DNA of 64,000 bases from Microbispora siamensis (GCF_016863095.1 NZ_BOOF01000039.1:1-64000), one strand, 5' to 3'. Shown: positions 15,901-23,508, counted from the first letter of the stretch. Notes: a model not told the origin generated them from the sequence alone. Numbers and translations are program-made.

Positions 15901-16525
15901 CCTGAGGGCGGAGACGATCAGCGATCCCCTGTTCGCCGGGACCGGGACGCCCGTCGATCCGGGCGTCCTGCTGACGCCCCCGGAGGGGAAGCGGGCCCGC
16001 GTGTCGGTGATCAGCCTCACCGGCATGGCGTCCGACGCGCAGCGGCAGGGCTTCGTCAACCAGCTCCAGATGGCGCTGTTCTCCTGGATCAAGCGGCATC
16101 CCGCCGGAGACCGGCCGCTCGGCGGGCTGTTCGTCATGGACGAGGCCCAGACGTTCGCGCCGTCGGGGACGGCGACCGTGTGCACCCAGAGCACGCTCGC
16201 CCTCGCCGCCCAGGCCCGCAAGTACGGCCTCGGCCTGGTGTTCGCCACCCAGGCGCCGAAGGGCCTGCACAACCGGATCACAGGCAACGCCGCCACCCAG
16301 TTCTTCGGCCTGCTCAACGCGCCGGCTCAGATCACGGCGGCGCGGGAGCTGGCCAGGGCCAAGGGCGGCGACGTCCCCGACGTGTCGCGGCTGCGGTCCG
16401 GCCAGTTCTACGCGGCGTTCGAGGGCGGGTCGTTCACGAAGGTCCGTACGCCGCTGTGCCTGAGCCACCACCCGAGCAGCCCGCTGACGAGCGAGGAGGT
16501 CGTGGCCCGGGCGAACCGGTCCTGA
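12977..16525 (+). CDS. Giant dual P-loop ATPase: AAA/ORC-like domain fused to a HerA/FtsK-like translocase domain
   Basis: 1182 residues. The N-terminal NTPase has Walker A GQRGAGKTH (65-73) and Walker B SVIAVDQID (238-246). An arginine-rich lid and a winged segment follow (to about 400), as in ORC1/STAND-type AAA proteins. A middle domain (about 410-610) contains HWCFRAISASHHIAALNRLK and LFVLRNQSWAKGPVTQE; its function is unknown and it could be a degenerate nuclease or receptor fold. A roughly 150-residue Pro/Ser/Ala linker with PSPA repeats leads to a HerA/FtsK-like translocase. That domain has Walker A GSGSGKT (about 805), Walker B GLFVMDEAQ (about 1050) and the sensor region FATQAPKGLHN. 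The gene shares a 4-bp ATGA overlap with the winged-helix gene. The set predicts ATP-driven DNA recognition or translocation feeding the DUF559 nuclease (inference). Confidence 0.85.
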   Translation: MMAGKELDALAALRFNYAKVPDDVWRPLPFHVGALHRQTARAILDGFIEAEESSDASPIGLVIQGQRGAGKTHLLGWVRQKVHEEDGYFFLVSLLDARSFWESVLLSMLDSLSRPIPGSGTQLKELLWRLCLLAEVPEETRQSLIGEAPLSRQDLDVFVHALRRYDRHVGRDAQDVARALALRASSDLAAQDAGDAYLACAAEGEPGERAGWGFTTIAKSPQEIVRDLSRLVALTGPSVIAVDQIDVLLAQSSISLTEELKESWQQALILERIAGGLMNLREVTRRTLTVLSCLPTTWTLIETRAIDTVQDRFRVTTPLHTIPDTQTGIALIEKRFSAQYGTVGFTPPYPTWPVKPEAFEEAYQYTPRQLLIRIDTHVRSCLASGQVTELERLTGSESRKVDRVPPPQKQEPDFSALDRRFAELRQRADVVEALDPITEDAVMPGLLSAGLSAWIAEQGDDGRLFTQDPPPSTKPPLHARLRRTLDEATENEAHWCFRAISASHHIAALNRLKAASTAAGLDERIPARKLFVLRNQSWAKGPVTQETLAAFEQAGGRVLQVEEDDLRIFSALRTLLVENPADLQAWLVSRKPTSEVKLFAEALSDAAVPRVSDAGSRSSKATRSPDRPRRTANPDRHLLQRQVVPRLAPLPVAGAPSPAPVDTPSPASDAAPSPAPDTDAAPLPASGTAPSPASGGVPEPVGTGVAFSGGLGLGPAVPDLQVWPPLPSPEASAAVEMPVEAPSAEGSATETPPVPQPRRPHPSDEAPSDEAPAPPYLTIGAATSDDRPVRIPLETLRKHTAIFAGSGSGKTVLIRRLVEECALQGVSAIVLDANNDLARLGDRWPEPPAEWGEGDAARADDYLANTDVVVWTPRKESGRPLSFQPLPDFGSVADDPDEFGEAVDAALAALVPRAKLETKTARAHLGQAVLREAVAHYGRRGGTGLAGLIALLDDLPDGVSSLEGAARLATEMAQHLRAETISDPLFAGTGTPVDPGVLLTPPEGKRARVSVISLTGMASDAQRQGFVNQLQMALFSWIKRHPAGDRPLGGLFVMDEAQTFAPSGTATVCTQSTLALAAQARKYGLGLVFATQAPKGLHNRITGNAATQFFGLLNAPAQITAARELARAKGGDVPDVSRLRSGQFYAAFEGGSFTKVRTPLCLSHHPSSPLTSEEVVARANRS

Positions 16526-16535
16526 ACGAGAGCGC

Positions 16536-16575
16536 GCGGAGCCGGTGCCTCCCTTGGGCGCCGCGCCGGCTCCGC
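16536..16575 (+). terminator. Hairpin ending the nuclease-ATPase operon
   Basis: GCGGAGCCGG (16536-16545) pairs perfectly with CCGGCTCCGC (16566-16575), starting 11 bases after the ATPase stop codon. It also separates this operon from the converging TetR gene. Confidence 0.75.
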
Positions 16576-16594
16576 TGTGACTTAGGGCCGGTGA

Positions 16595-17269
16595 TCAGTC
16601 CGCGGGGTCTTTCGGACACTCCACCGGCCGGCCGTAGAGGATCGATGTCCAGGCGTTGGTGAGGACGTCGACGAGAACCTCCTCGTCGTCGAACGGGGGG
16701 ACACCGGCCGCCGCCAGGTAATACAGCCGTTCGCCCATCCAGGTCAGCGACGCGGCGACGGCGCGCACGCTCATGTCCCCGAGCCGCTCCCGAGCCTGCG
16801 GGTCGGACTCGATACGGGCCGCGGCGGCGTCGGTGAACAGGTCCATCTGTTCCAGCCAGAGGGCTCGCAGCCCGTCGTCCGAGCCCTGGTTCTCCACGAT
16901 CGCCATGAGAACGCCCGCGTTGTCGCGCCACAGCCGGGCGCCGTCCCGTACCCCCGCACGCAGCGCGGCGACGGGATCCTGCGACCCGTCGATCTGAAGC
17001 CCCTCGACCCACGGGCGCGCGGCCTGCTGTCCCTGGGTCACGGCGTCGCGCACCAGCTCGCCGAGCACGGCCTGCTTGCTCGGGAAGTAGAAGTAGAAGC
17101 TCGCCCGGGAGACCTCCGCGGCGGTGAGGATGTCGGCGACGCTGAGGGCGTCGAAGCGGCGCTCCCGCAGCAGCTCGCGGGTCGCGGAGAGGATCCGCTC
17201 CCGCAACCCGGTGGACGCCGGCTCCGCGGCCGATCTACGCGCGTGCTGTGCGCCGGGCTTCGAAGGCAT
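16595..17269 (-). CDS. TetR-family transcriptional regulator
   Basis: 224 residues from ATG 17269 (MPSKPGAQHARR); an in-frame ATG at 17302 would run through the probable operator. The N-terminal helix-turn-helix is classic TetR: ERILSATRELLRERRFDALS, then VADILTAAEVSRASFYFYFPSK. The ligand-binding half (about residues 70-220) is helical, and its ligand cannot be read. The gene is divergent from an aldo/keto reductase gene, with a 135-base gap that contains nested palindromes. It most likely represses itself and the reductase, and is released by an aldehyde, ketone or related xenobiotic (inference). Confidence 0.9.
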   Translation of the reverse strand: MPSKPGAQHARRSAAEPASTGLRERILSATRELLRERRFDALSVADILTAAEVSRASFYFYFPSKQAVLGELVRDAVTQGQQAARPWVEGLQIDGSQDPVAALRAGVRDGARLWRDNAGVLMAIVENQGSDDGLRALWLEQMDLFTDAAAARIESDPQARERLGDMSVRAVAASLTWMGERLYYLAAAGVPPFDDEEVLVDVLTNAWTSILYGRPVECPKDPAD

Positions 17270-17291
17270 ACCCCTCAGGATACCGACGTGT

Positions 17292-17337
17292 TGTACGGAC
17301 ATTCAGTACAGACATAGTGTCCATACACGATGTATGG
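17292..17337. promoter_or_regulatory. Cluster of palindromes between tetR and the aldo/keto reductase gene
   Basis: Three inverted repeats stand side by side: TGTAC-N9-GTACA (17292-17310), GACA-tag-TGTC (17311-17321) and CCATACA-CGA-TGTATGG (17321-17337), the last a perfect 17-bp site. The arrangement fits binding of a TetR dimer pair over both divergent promoters. Confidence 0.7.
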
Positions 17338-17404
17338 TGGCGCCTATGACGCTTTCAGCCATCCATCTGGTGGTCGCCGATGTGCTCGGCGGATCGGCCA
17401 CGGC

Positions 17405-18433
17405 ATGAGGTACCGCACCTTGGGCACGAGCGGTCTGCGGGTGTCCGAACTGGTCCTGGGCGCGATGACCTTCGGGGAGCAGGGCGGGGTCGGCGCGCCG
17501 CCGGCGGAGTGTCGCCGGATGCTCGACCTGTACGCCGAGGCCGGCGGCAACATGATCGACACGGCCGTCAACTACCGCGACGGAGCCAGCGAGGAGATCC
17601 TCGGCGAGCTGCTGGCGGGACGGCGCGAGTCGTTCGTCCTCGGCACGAAGTACACCGTCTCCCGCGACCGCTCCGACCCGAACGCCGCGGGGAACCACAG
17701 AAAGAACCTCCGTGCCTCCCTGGAGACCAGCCTGCGCCGGCTGCGCACAGACTACGTCGACCTCTACTGGGTGCACATGTGGGACCGTGACACGCCGATC
17801 GAGGAGACCATGCGCGCGCTGGACGACGCCGTCCAGGCCGGCAAGGTGCTGTACGTGGGGATCTCCGACGCCCCCGCCTGGGTCGTGGCCCGCGCCAACA
17901 CCCTCGCCGAATGGCGTGGCTGGAGTCCCTTCATCGGCCTGCAGGTGCCGTACAGCCTGCTGCAACGCGACGTCGAACGGGAGCTGCTGCCCATGGCCGA
18001 GTCCCTCGGGCTCGGCGTCACGGCGTGGAGCCCGCTCGGCGGCGGGGTGCTGTCCGGCAAGTACACCCGCCCGGATGGGGCCGTGCCCGCAGGACGGCTG
18101 AAGGCCGAGTCGCTCTCGGCCCGCGACCACGCCGTGGCCCGGGCCGTGCAGGAGGCCGCCGACGAGCTCGGCGCGGCTCCGGCACAGGTCGCGATCGCGT
18201 GGACGATGAGCCGCTCTCCCGCCGTCCACCCGATCGTCGAGGCGCGTTCCGCCGATCAGCTCCGGGACAATCTCGCCGCCGCCGGCCTCACCCTTCCCCC
18301 GGAGATGCGCACGCGCCTGGAGGATGCCACCGAGTTCACCCTCGGATTTCCCGGCGACTTCATCGCCCAGACCTCGCCGTGGGTGTTCGCCGCCGCACTC
18401 GTCGATCCCCCTCCCGGCGCGGTCCGGCGATGA
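17405..18433 (+). CDS. Aldo/keto reductase
   Basis: 342 residues from ATG 17405 (MRYRTLGTSGLRVSELVLGA). This is an NADPH-dependent TIM-barrel oxidoreductase. The catalytic tetrad is visible: Asp and Tyr in MIDTAVNYRDG, Lys in LGTKYTV and His in YWVHMWD. The late cofactor-binding region is PAQVAIAWTMSRSPAVHPIV with ARSADQLRDN. An in-frame GTG/ATG further upstream would start within the operator and is less likely, though the ribosome site at 17405 (GGCGGA) is weak. The gene is divergent from and probably controlled by the TetR gene. The substrate is unknown. Confidence 0.9.
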   Translation: MRYRTLGTSGLRVSELVLGAMTFGEQGGVGAPPAECRRMLDLYAEAGGNMIDTAVNYRDGASEEILGELLAGRRESFVLGTKYTVSRDRSDPNAAGNHRKNLRASLETSLRRLRTDYVDLYWVHMWDRDTPIEETMRALDDAVQAGKVLYVGISDAPAWVVARANTLAEWRGWSPFIGLQVPYSLLQRDVERELLPMAESLGLGVTAWSPLGGGVLSGKYTRPDGAVPAGRLKAESLSARDHAVARAVQEAADELGAAPAQVAIAWTMSRSPAVHPIVEARSADQLRDNLAAAGLTLPPEMRTRLEDATEFTLGFPGDFIAQTSPWVFAAALVDPPPGAVRR

Positions 18434-18472
18434 GAGCCGTGTCGGCGCTCCGATGCCGCCGCCCGTCTTCTT

Positions 18473-19057
18473 CTACCGGCGGAAAGCGGCGGCACCGGCG
18501 GCGGCGATCGCCACCGACAGGATCACGACGACCGTGAGCGTCCCCAGGGGGTTGCGGTGCCGTACGGGCGAGATCGCGCGCATGGCCGGCACGCGGGCGA
18601 CCGGCGACCTCGACGGCGACGGGGTAGGTCGCGGCGTCGCGCGAGGGCGGGGGGACGGCGCCGCCGCGGGCGGCCCCGCGGACGGCCGGGGCGCGGCCAC
18701 CACCCGATGCGGGGAGTGCCGGGGCGCCGGTGCGGGCTTCTCGGGAGCCGGCGCCGGAGGCTCCGGAGAGGGCGGGGGCGGCGGCACGGGCGGCGGCACA
18801 AATGTCGGCGCAGCGCAGGCGGGCCCTCCGATGCCGACCTCGGCGTGCAAGTCGACGATCACGTCCACGTCGAGGCAGACGCCGACCCGCAGGCCCGGTC
18901 CGTCCGGATCGTCGGCCGTGCGGGACGCGGCGGCGGCCGCCCGCACCGGCGCGGGAGACGCGGCCGCCGACGTGGCCCACATCAGCGCGGCACAGGTCAT
19001 CGCGGCACACGCGCAGACGAGCGCGACGGCCACGCGCGGGCCCGCGGTCCTGCCCAT
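18473..19057 (-). CDS. Exported Pro-rich surface protein with C-terminal membrane anchor
   Basis: 194 residues: an N-terminal signal sequence (about residues 8-33, ending ATSAAAS), a short mature domain with two cysteines (GVCLDVDVIVDLHAEVG), a long Pro/Ala/Ser-rich stalk (about 85-150) and a C-terminal membrane helix (about 172-190) ending in Arg-Arg. There is no LPXTG sortase motif. It abuts the upstream DUF4239 gene exactly, its ATG directly following that gene's TGA, so the two are co-transcribed and probably co-translated. The function is unknown. The layout suggests a membrane-tethered protein projecting into the cell wall. Confidence 0.7.
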   Translation of the reverse strand: MGRTAGPRVAVALVCACAAMTCAALMWATSAAASPAPVRAAAAASRTADDPDGPGLRVGVCLDVDVIVDLHAEVGIGGPACAAPTFVPPPVPPPPPSPEPPAPAPEKPAPAPRHSPHRVVAAPRPSAGPPAAAPSPRPRATPRPTPSPSRSPVARVPAMRAISPVRHRNPLGTLTVVVILSVAIAAAGAAAFRR

Positions 19058-19825
19058 TCAGCGGCCCTCGGGGATCCGCTGGAACTCGTGCAGGGCACTC
19101 ACGAACGCGTCGGGCTTGACCGCAAGGCCACCGCTGAAGGGGCGGGAGATGTTCCAGGCGAGATAGACGCCGACGCCGAGCAGGACCGCCATCGCCATCA
19201 CCGGCACGAGCGTGAGCCCCCGGGGCCGGGCCCCGGCCAGGAACGGGAAGACGACGACGAGGACGCCCGTGAGGACCGTCAGCAGCATGACGCCGGGAGG
19301 CGGCACGGTACCCGCGTCGGCGGCGCGCTGCCGGCGGGCGGCGAACAGGTCCGCCATCCGTTCCAGCACGGCGTCCCTGGCGTCGCGCGCCTCGTCGGTC
19401 GTGACCGGCAGTTCGGTCACGCGGGCGCGCAGCGCCTCCAGCCGCGCCGTCCCCTCGGTGCCGAGATGTCCTGCCGCCATCTGCGGCCACTCGTCCTCGA
19501 CGACGTAGTTCGCGTACTCGCGCAGTCCCTCGCGCACCTGGGCGGCGTCGGGGGCGGGCAGCGGCGCGGCGGCCCAGTAGGCCTCCACGAGAGCCTGGGT
19601 CTCCGCGTAGGTGTTCTGCCGCGCCGAGTCGGCCGAGGTCCACGGCACGACGATCGCGATGGCGAACACGAGCAGGAACAGCGAGGAGAGCATCGATCCG
19701 GCGTGACCGGCGGACGCGCCGCCGGGATCGCGATCGTCGGTGCCCCGGCCCAGCACGCGGAACAGAAGGGCCGCCACGGCCACCAGCCCGACGGCCGCCG
19801 CGACCGCGAGTACGCCCATGAGCAT
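19058..19825 (-). CDS. DUF4239 (bestrophin-like) membrane protein
   Basis: 255 residues from ATG 19825, preceded by GGAG at a spacing of 5. There are two N-terminal membrane helices (about residues 2-22 and 42-62), a roughly 110-residue soluble middle with NTYAETQALVEAYWAA and YANYVVEDEWP, and two C-terminal helices (about 180-198 and 205-225). This is the DUF4239 pattern, distantly related to bestrophin-type channels. The biochemical role is not established. It forms a two-gene unit with the Pro-rich anchored protein immediately downstream. The 5' flank, around 19840-19890, is locally AT-richer and probably carries the promoter. Confidence 0.8.
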   Translation of the reverse strand: MLMGVLAVAAAVGLVAVAALLFRVLGRGTDDRDPGGASAGHAGSMLSSLFLLVFAIAIVVPWTSADSARQNTYAETQALVEAYWAAAPLPAPDAAQVREGLREYANYVVEDEWPQMAAGHLGTEGTARLEALRARVTELPVTTDEARDARDAVLERMADLFAARRQRAADAGTVPPPGVMLLTVLTGVLVVVFPFLAGARPRGLTLVPVMAMAVLLGVGVYLAWNISRPFSGGLAVKPDAFVSALHEFQRIPEGR

Positions 19826-19972
19826 GACATCTCCACAGACACTTTGCTGATTACTTGTAGTGACATGACTATCACAAGAGGTAACCAATGACCAGCGAAG
19901 ACGGGCAAGTGACGGCGCGGCCTGCCCGGGCCGGCGGGGTGGGTCGTGGCAGGATCGGCGCGGAGGTGGCGC

Positions 19973-20635
19973 ATGCGCGTGGTGATCGCGGGCGGACACG
20001 GGAAGGTCGCCCTTCGGCTGGCACGCCTGCTGAGCGGGCGGGGCGACGCGCCGGCGGGGCTGATCCGCAACCCGGATCAGGTCGCGGACGTGGAGGCGGC
20101 CGGCGCCGAGGCGGTGCTGTGCGACCTGGAGCGGACCACGCCGGAGGAGGTCGCCGAGATCCTGCTGGGAGCCGGCGCCGTCGTCTTCGCGGCGGGGGCG
20201 GGACCCGGCAGCGGCGCCGCGCGCAAGTTCACCGTGGACCAGGGGGCCTCGGTGCTGCTCGCCGACGCGGCCGAGCGGGCCGGGGTGTCCCGCTTCATCC
20301 AGATCTCCTCGATGGGCGCGGGATCGCCGCCCGCGCCGGGGCGCGACGAGGTCTGGGCGGCCTACATCACCGCGAAGACGGCGGCCGAGGAGGACCTGCG
20401 CGCCCGCCCGCTCGACTGGACGATCCTGCGGCCGGGACGGCTCACCGACGGGCCGGGGACCGGCCTGGTGACGCTGGCCGACCCGCCGCTTCCCCCCGGA
20501 GCGGTGCCGCGCGACGACGTCGCCGCCGTGATCGCCGCGCTGATCGACGCTCCGGAGACGCGGCATCGCGTCCTCGAACTCATCGGCGGAGGCGTGCCCG
20601 TCGCCGAGGCCGTACGCCTCGTGCTGATGCGGTGA
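19973..20635 (+). CDS. NAD(P)H-binding atypical short-chain dehydrogenase-like protein
   Basis: 220 residues from ATG 19973 with a GGAGGTGG ribosome site. The Rossmann nucleotide site is IAGGHGKVA (residues 4-12), a GGxGxxx pattern typical of NmrA-like and SDR-a5 proteins. RFIQISSMGAG and a Tyr/Lys pair (AAYITAKTAAE) sit where the SDR active site would be, and LDWTILRPGRLTDGPGTG is the family signature for NAD(P)-binding YwnB/SDR5-type proteins. It may be a reductase or a redox-sensing NADPH-binding regulator. No partner gene is adjacent. Confidence 0.88.
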   Translation: MRVVIAGGHGKVALRLARLLSGRGDAPAGLIRNPDQVADVEAAGAEAVLCDLERTTPEEVAEILLGAGAVVFAAGAGPGSGAARKFTVDQGASVLLADAAERAGVSRFIQISSMGAGSPPAPGRDEVWAAYITAKTAAEEDLRARPLDWTILRPGRLTDGPGTGLVTLADPPLPPGAVPRDDVAAVIAALIDAPETRHRVLELIGGGVPVAEAVRLVLMR

Positions 20636-20860
20636 CGAAGGACCGCCACCCCGGACCGCTACTCATATCGGTCCCACATGACAAGAGGCGCTAAATACCC
20701 AATTGAGCACCAAGTCATCTCATTGCGGAAAAATCCCATATTTGACAGGTTCGTGCGCCTTGACGACTTTTTCGAGGTGGCAAAGACTTCCCTCGACCTC
20801 GCGTGATCCGCTCCGGGCTGACCCCCCTCCCCGGAAGGCACGCCAGATGGAGGAAACTCG

Positions 20861-23308
20861 ATGAGGAGCTCTCCCCGCAGGGCGCGACGCTACGCCGCCG
20901 CACTCGCACTCCCCCTGGCGATCACCCTGAACGCCCTCCCGGCACTCGCCGATCTCTCCCCCGATCCGGTCCCCCCCGACCGGGCGTCCAGCACCGCGCA
21001 GAACGGCGTCGCGCTGATGCGCGTCGTCGTCGCCGACCAGTCGGGCGTGGACAAGCTGGAGGCCCTGGGCGTCGACCTGGCCGAGTACACCAAGCCCGTC
21101 GACGGCGGCATCGAGGTGCACGCCGTGCTCAGCCCCGACGAGGCGCAGAGCCTGCGCGACCAGGGCTTCGACGTCCGCGACGCCATCTCCGACCAGAGCG
21201 ACTACGCCGCGAACCTGGCCGAGCGGCGCCAGGCCCTCGCCGCCGCGTCCGCCGACGCGTCGGCGACCGACACGCTGACCCCGCTGCGCGCCGAGTGGTT
21301 CACCAGCCTCGACAACCAGCGTTTCCTGTCGGTGGAGGTGAAGACGAGCGCGACGGACGCCCAGACCGTCCTCACCGCCACCTGGGACAGCGGCCCCGGC
21401 ACCGCCCCCGACTCCGGCGGCACGGCGACCATGTCCCGCTTCACCGACGCCGGACAGTACATGTACCACCGGTTCAACGCGCCGCTGCCGATCACGGCGG
21501 TCCCCACCCGGGTCACCATCACCAGCAACCGGGGCGGCTCGATCACCGTGCCGGTGACGAAGTGGCTGGGCGAGCCGCGCAAGGCGCCGAGCAAGCACTA
21601 CGTGCAGGACTTCGTCGACCACTACATGGACCCCACCGAGGTCACCAACCGGATCGTGTCGCTGTCCAAGGAGTTCCCGAAGATCTCGGAGATCATCGAC
21701 CTCCCGTACAAGACGAACGGCTACCGCCGCCAGGCGCAGGCGCAGTTCGGCACGGGGTCGGGGAGCGCGCTGGCGAGCACGTTCTACGTGACGTCCAAGG
21801 CGTACGGCAGCGAGGGCGGCAACGACGTCAGCGTCGCGCTGGTGAACCCCGGCACCGCCTCCGCCCCGCTCTCCGTCGCCGTCAACGGCAAGGACGTCGT
21901 GGTCAACCTGGCCACGGACGCCTCCGGCGCGGTCACCAGCACGGCCTCCCAGGTCGTCGCCGCGCTGAACGGCAACTCCGCGGCTTCTGCACTGCTGACC
22001 GCCGCCCTCTACCGGACCAGCACGGGCACCGGTGTGGTGACGGCGGCCGCGGCGACCAAGCTGACCGACAACCTGAAGGCGCCGGCGAGCGTCTCGCGTC
22101 AGCCGTTCCAGATGAAGGCGCTGCGCATCGGCAAGAGCCGGAACGGCTCGAAGACCGGCGTGTTCCTCTACTGTCAGGAGCACGCCCGCGAGTGGGTGAC
22201 CCCGATCACCTGTGTGGAGACCGCCGAGCGGCTGCTGCGCAACTACGCGCAGGACGCGGACACCAGGAAGCTGGTGGACGATCTCGACATCTTCGTCGTG
22301 CCGACGATCAACCCCGACGGCGCCCACTACTCGATGTACGACTACAACATGCAGCGCAGGAACATGGTCAACTACTGCGCCGCCGACGCGGCGGACCCGG
22401 GGCGGCGCAACTCCTGGGGCGTCGACCTCAACCGCAACTTCTCGGTGGGAAGCGTCCGCGACGGATACACCGGCGGCTCGACCAGCTGCACCAGCGACAC
22501 CTTCGCCGGACCGTCGGAGCTGTCGGAGCCGGAGACGCGCAACGAGGTGTGGCTCGCGGAGAAGTTCCCGAACATCAAGTTCGCGATGAACACCCACTCC
22601 TACGGCGGCTACTTCATGTGGCCTCCGGGGGCGTACAAGACCGCCGGACGGGAGACGCTGCCGCGGACGGACCTCGGCACGGAGGAGTACTTCTGGAACG
22701 CCTCCAACCACATCCTGTCCGCCGTCCAGGGCTGGCGCGGCACCGCCATCTGGCCGGGACGCACCGGCCCGGTGATCGACGTGCTGTACTCGGCGGCCGG
22801 TAACAGCGCCGACGAGTTCTGGTACAACAAGGGCATCATCGGCTGGGACTTCGAGGTCGGCGCGGACGTCTACGACCCGGCGACCAAGCAGTACCGCGCG
22901 GTCGGCTTCCAGCCTCCGTTCGAGGAGGGCCACGAGGAGGCGATGGAGTTCTCCAACGGCCAGATCGGCATCCTCGAGGTCGCCCGCGCCTACGACAAGG
23001 ACAAGCAGCGGCCCGACTCGACGCTCGTGGTGACCGACACGACCGACACCTCGACCACGTTCACCTTCAACGTGGACGAGCCGGCGAACGTCTACTACAC
23101 CCTCGACGGCAGCCGGCCGACGCTGAGCTCGCCCAAGCTGACCTCTTCGGGCATGCGCGAGGGCGCCGCGAAGATCTCGATCGACAAGACCACCGAGGTG
23201 CACTGGTTCGCCATGGACCTCGCGGGCAACGTCGAGAAGAACTACAAGCCGGACGGCAACGGCAAGAACTACAACAAGGAGACCGTGAAGGTCGGCGGCA
23301 GGCGCTGA
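20861..23308 (+). CDS. Secreted M14 zinc carboxypeptidase with an inserted domain and C-terminal beta-sandwich
   Basis: 815 residues with a Sec signal peptide (residues 1-31). After a propeptide-like region (about 40-240), the catalytic M14 domain has zinc ligands in HAREW (His 441, Glu 444) and THSYGG (His 579), substrate-binding NPDG and LNRNF, and catalytic Glu 665 in FEVG. Between the first catalytic strands and HAREW lies an extra domain (about 305-410, NDVSVALVNPGTASAPLSVA, STASQVVAAL). It resembles repeats in phage structural proteins. The last 120 residues form a chitobiase/FN3-like sandwich (YYTLDGSRPTL). The enzyme is extracellular and removes C-terminal residues from peptides. A GGAGGAAA ribosome site supports the start. 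The AT-richer 20690-20780 stretch upstream should hold the promoter. Confidence 0.92.
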   Translation: MRSSPRRARRYAAALALPLAITLNALPALADLSPDPVPPDRASSTAQNGVALMRVVVADQSGVDKLEALGVDLAEYTKPVDGGIEVHAVLSPDEAQSLRDQGFDVRDAISDQSDYAANLAERRQALAAASADASATDTLTPLRAEWFTSLDNQRFLSVEVKTSATDAQTVLTATWDSGPGTAPDSGGTATMSRFTDAGQYMYHRFNAPLPITAVPTRVTITSNRGGSITVPVTKWLGEPRKAPSKHYVQDFVDHYMDPTEVTNRIVSLSKEFPKISEIIDLPYKTNGYRRQAQAQFGTGSGSALASTFYVTSKAYGSEGGNDVSVALVNPGTASAPLSVAVNGKDVVVNLATDASGAVTSTASQVVAALNGNSAASALLTAALYRTSTGTGVVTAAAATKLTDNLKAPASVSRQPFQMKALRIGKSRNGSKTGVFLYCQEHAREWVTPITCVETAERLLRNYAQDADTRKLVDDLDIFVVPTINPDGAHYSMYDYNMQRRNMVNYCAADAADPGRRNSWGVDLNRNFSVGSVRDGYTGGSTSCTSDTFAGPSELSEPETRNEVWLAEKFPNIKFAMNTHSYGGYFMWPPGAYKTAGRETLPRTDLGTEEYFWNASNHILSAVQGWRGTAIWPGRTGPVIDVLYSAAGNSADEFWYNKGIIGWDFEVGADVYDPATKQYRAVGFQPPFEEGHEEAMEFSNGQIGILEVARAYDKDKQRPDSTLVVTDTTDTSTTFTFNVDEPANVYYTLDGSRPTLSSPKLTSSGMREGAAKISIDKTTEVHWFAMDLAGNVEKNYKPDGNGKNYNKETVKVGGRR

Positions 23309-23322
23309 CCATCCGCTTCACC

Positions 23323-23363
23323 GTGGCCGCCGGTGCCGGGACCACCCCGGCGCCGGCGGCCAC
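23323..23363 (+). terminator. Long hairpin after the carboxypeptidase gene
   Basis: An 18-bp stem (23323-23340 with 23346-23363) with one G-T pair and a 5-base loop begins 15 bases after the stop codon. Confidence 0.85.
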
Positions 23364-23442
23364 CGCCGTTCACCGCCCGGGATATCGTGCCGCGTTCCGG
23401 ACAAGGTGACTCAGGGTTAGGAAATCCTGACGTAGCGGATTG

Positions 23443-23458
23443 TTGACCGGCCGGTCAA
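23443..23458. promoter_or_regulatory. Perfect 16-bp palindrome upstream of the SPW gene
   Basis: TTGACCGGCCGGTCAA is a perfect dyad 50 bases before the SPW start codon. Its form is typical of a TetR-family operator. No TetR gene is adjacent, so a distant regulator probably acts here. Confidence 0.65.
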
Positions 23459-23508
23459 TCAGGCAGACCGTCAAGGTCATAGGTCACCTCTCCCGTACGG
23501 AGGCACGG

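Noticed and set aside
11177-16525. Naming the cassette as a known system such as BREX, DISARM or a HerA-nuclease pair
   Set aside because: The methylase, PglZ, helicase or SIR2/DUF4297 partners that define those systems are absent; similarity is limited to generic ATPase and nuclease folds.
20720-23203. 827-codon minus-strand open frame opposite the carboxypeptidase gene
   Set aside because: It is an antisense shadow created by very GC-rich third positions; the opposite strand has the catalytic motifs and signal peptide, and this translation is Arg/Val/Gly-rich without domains.
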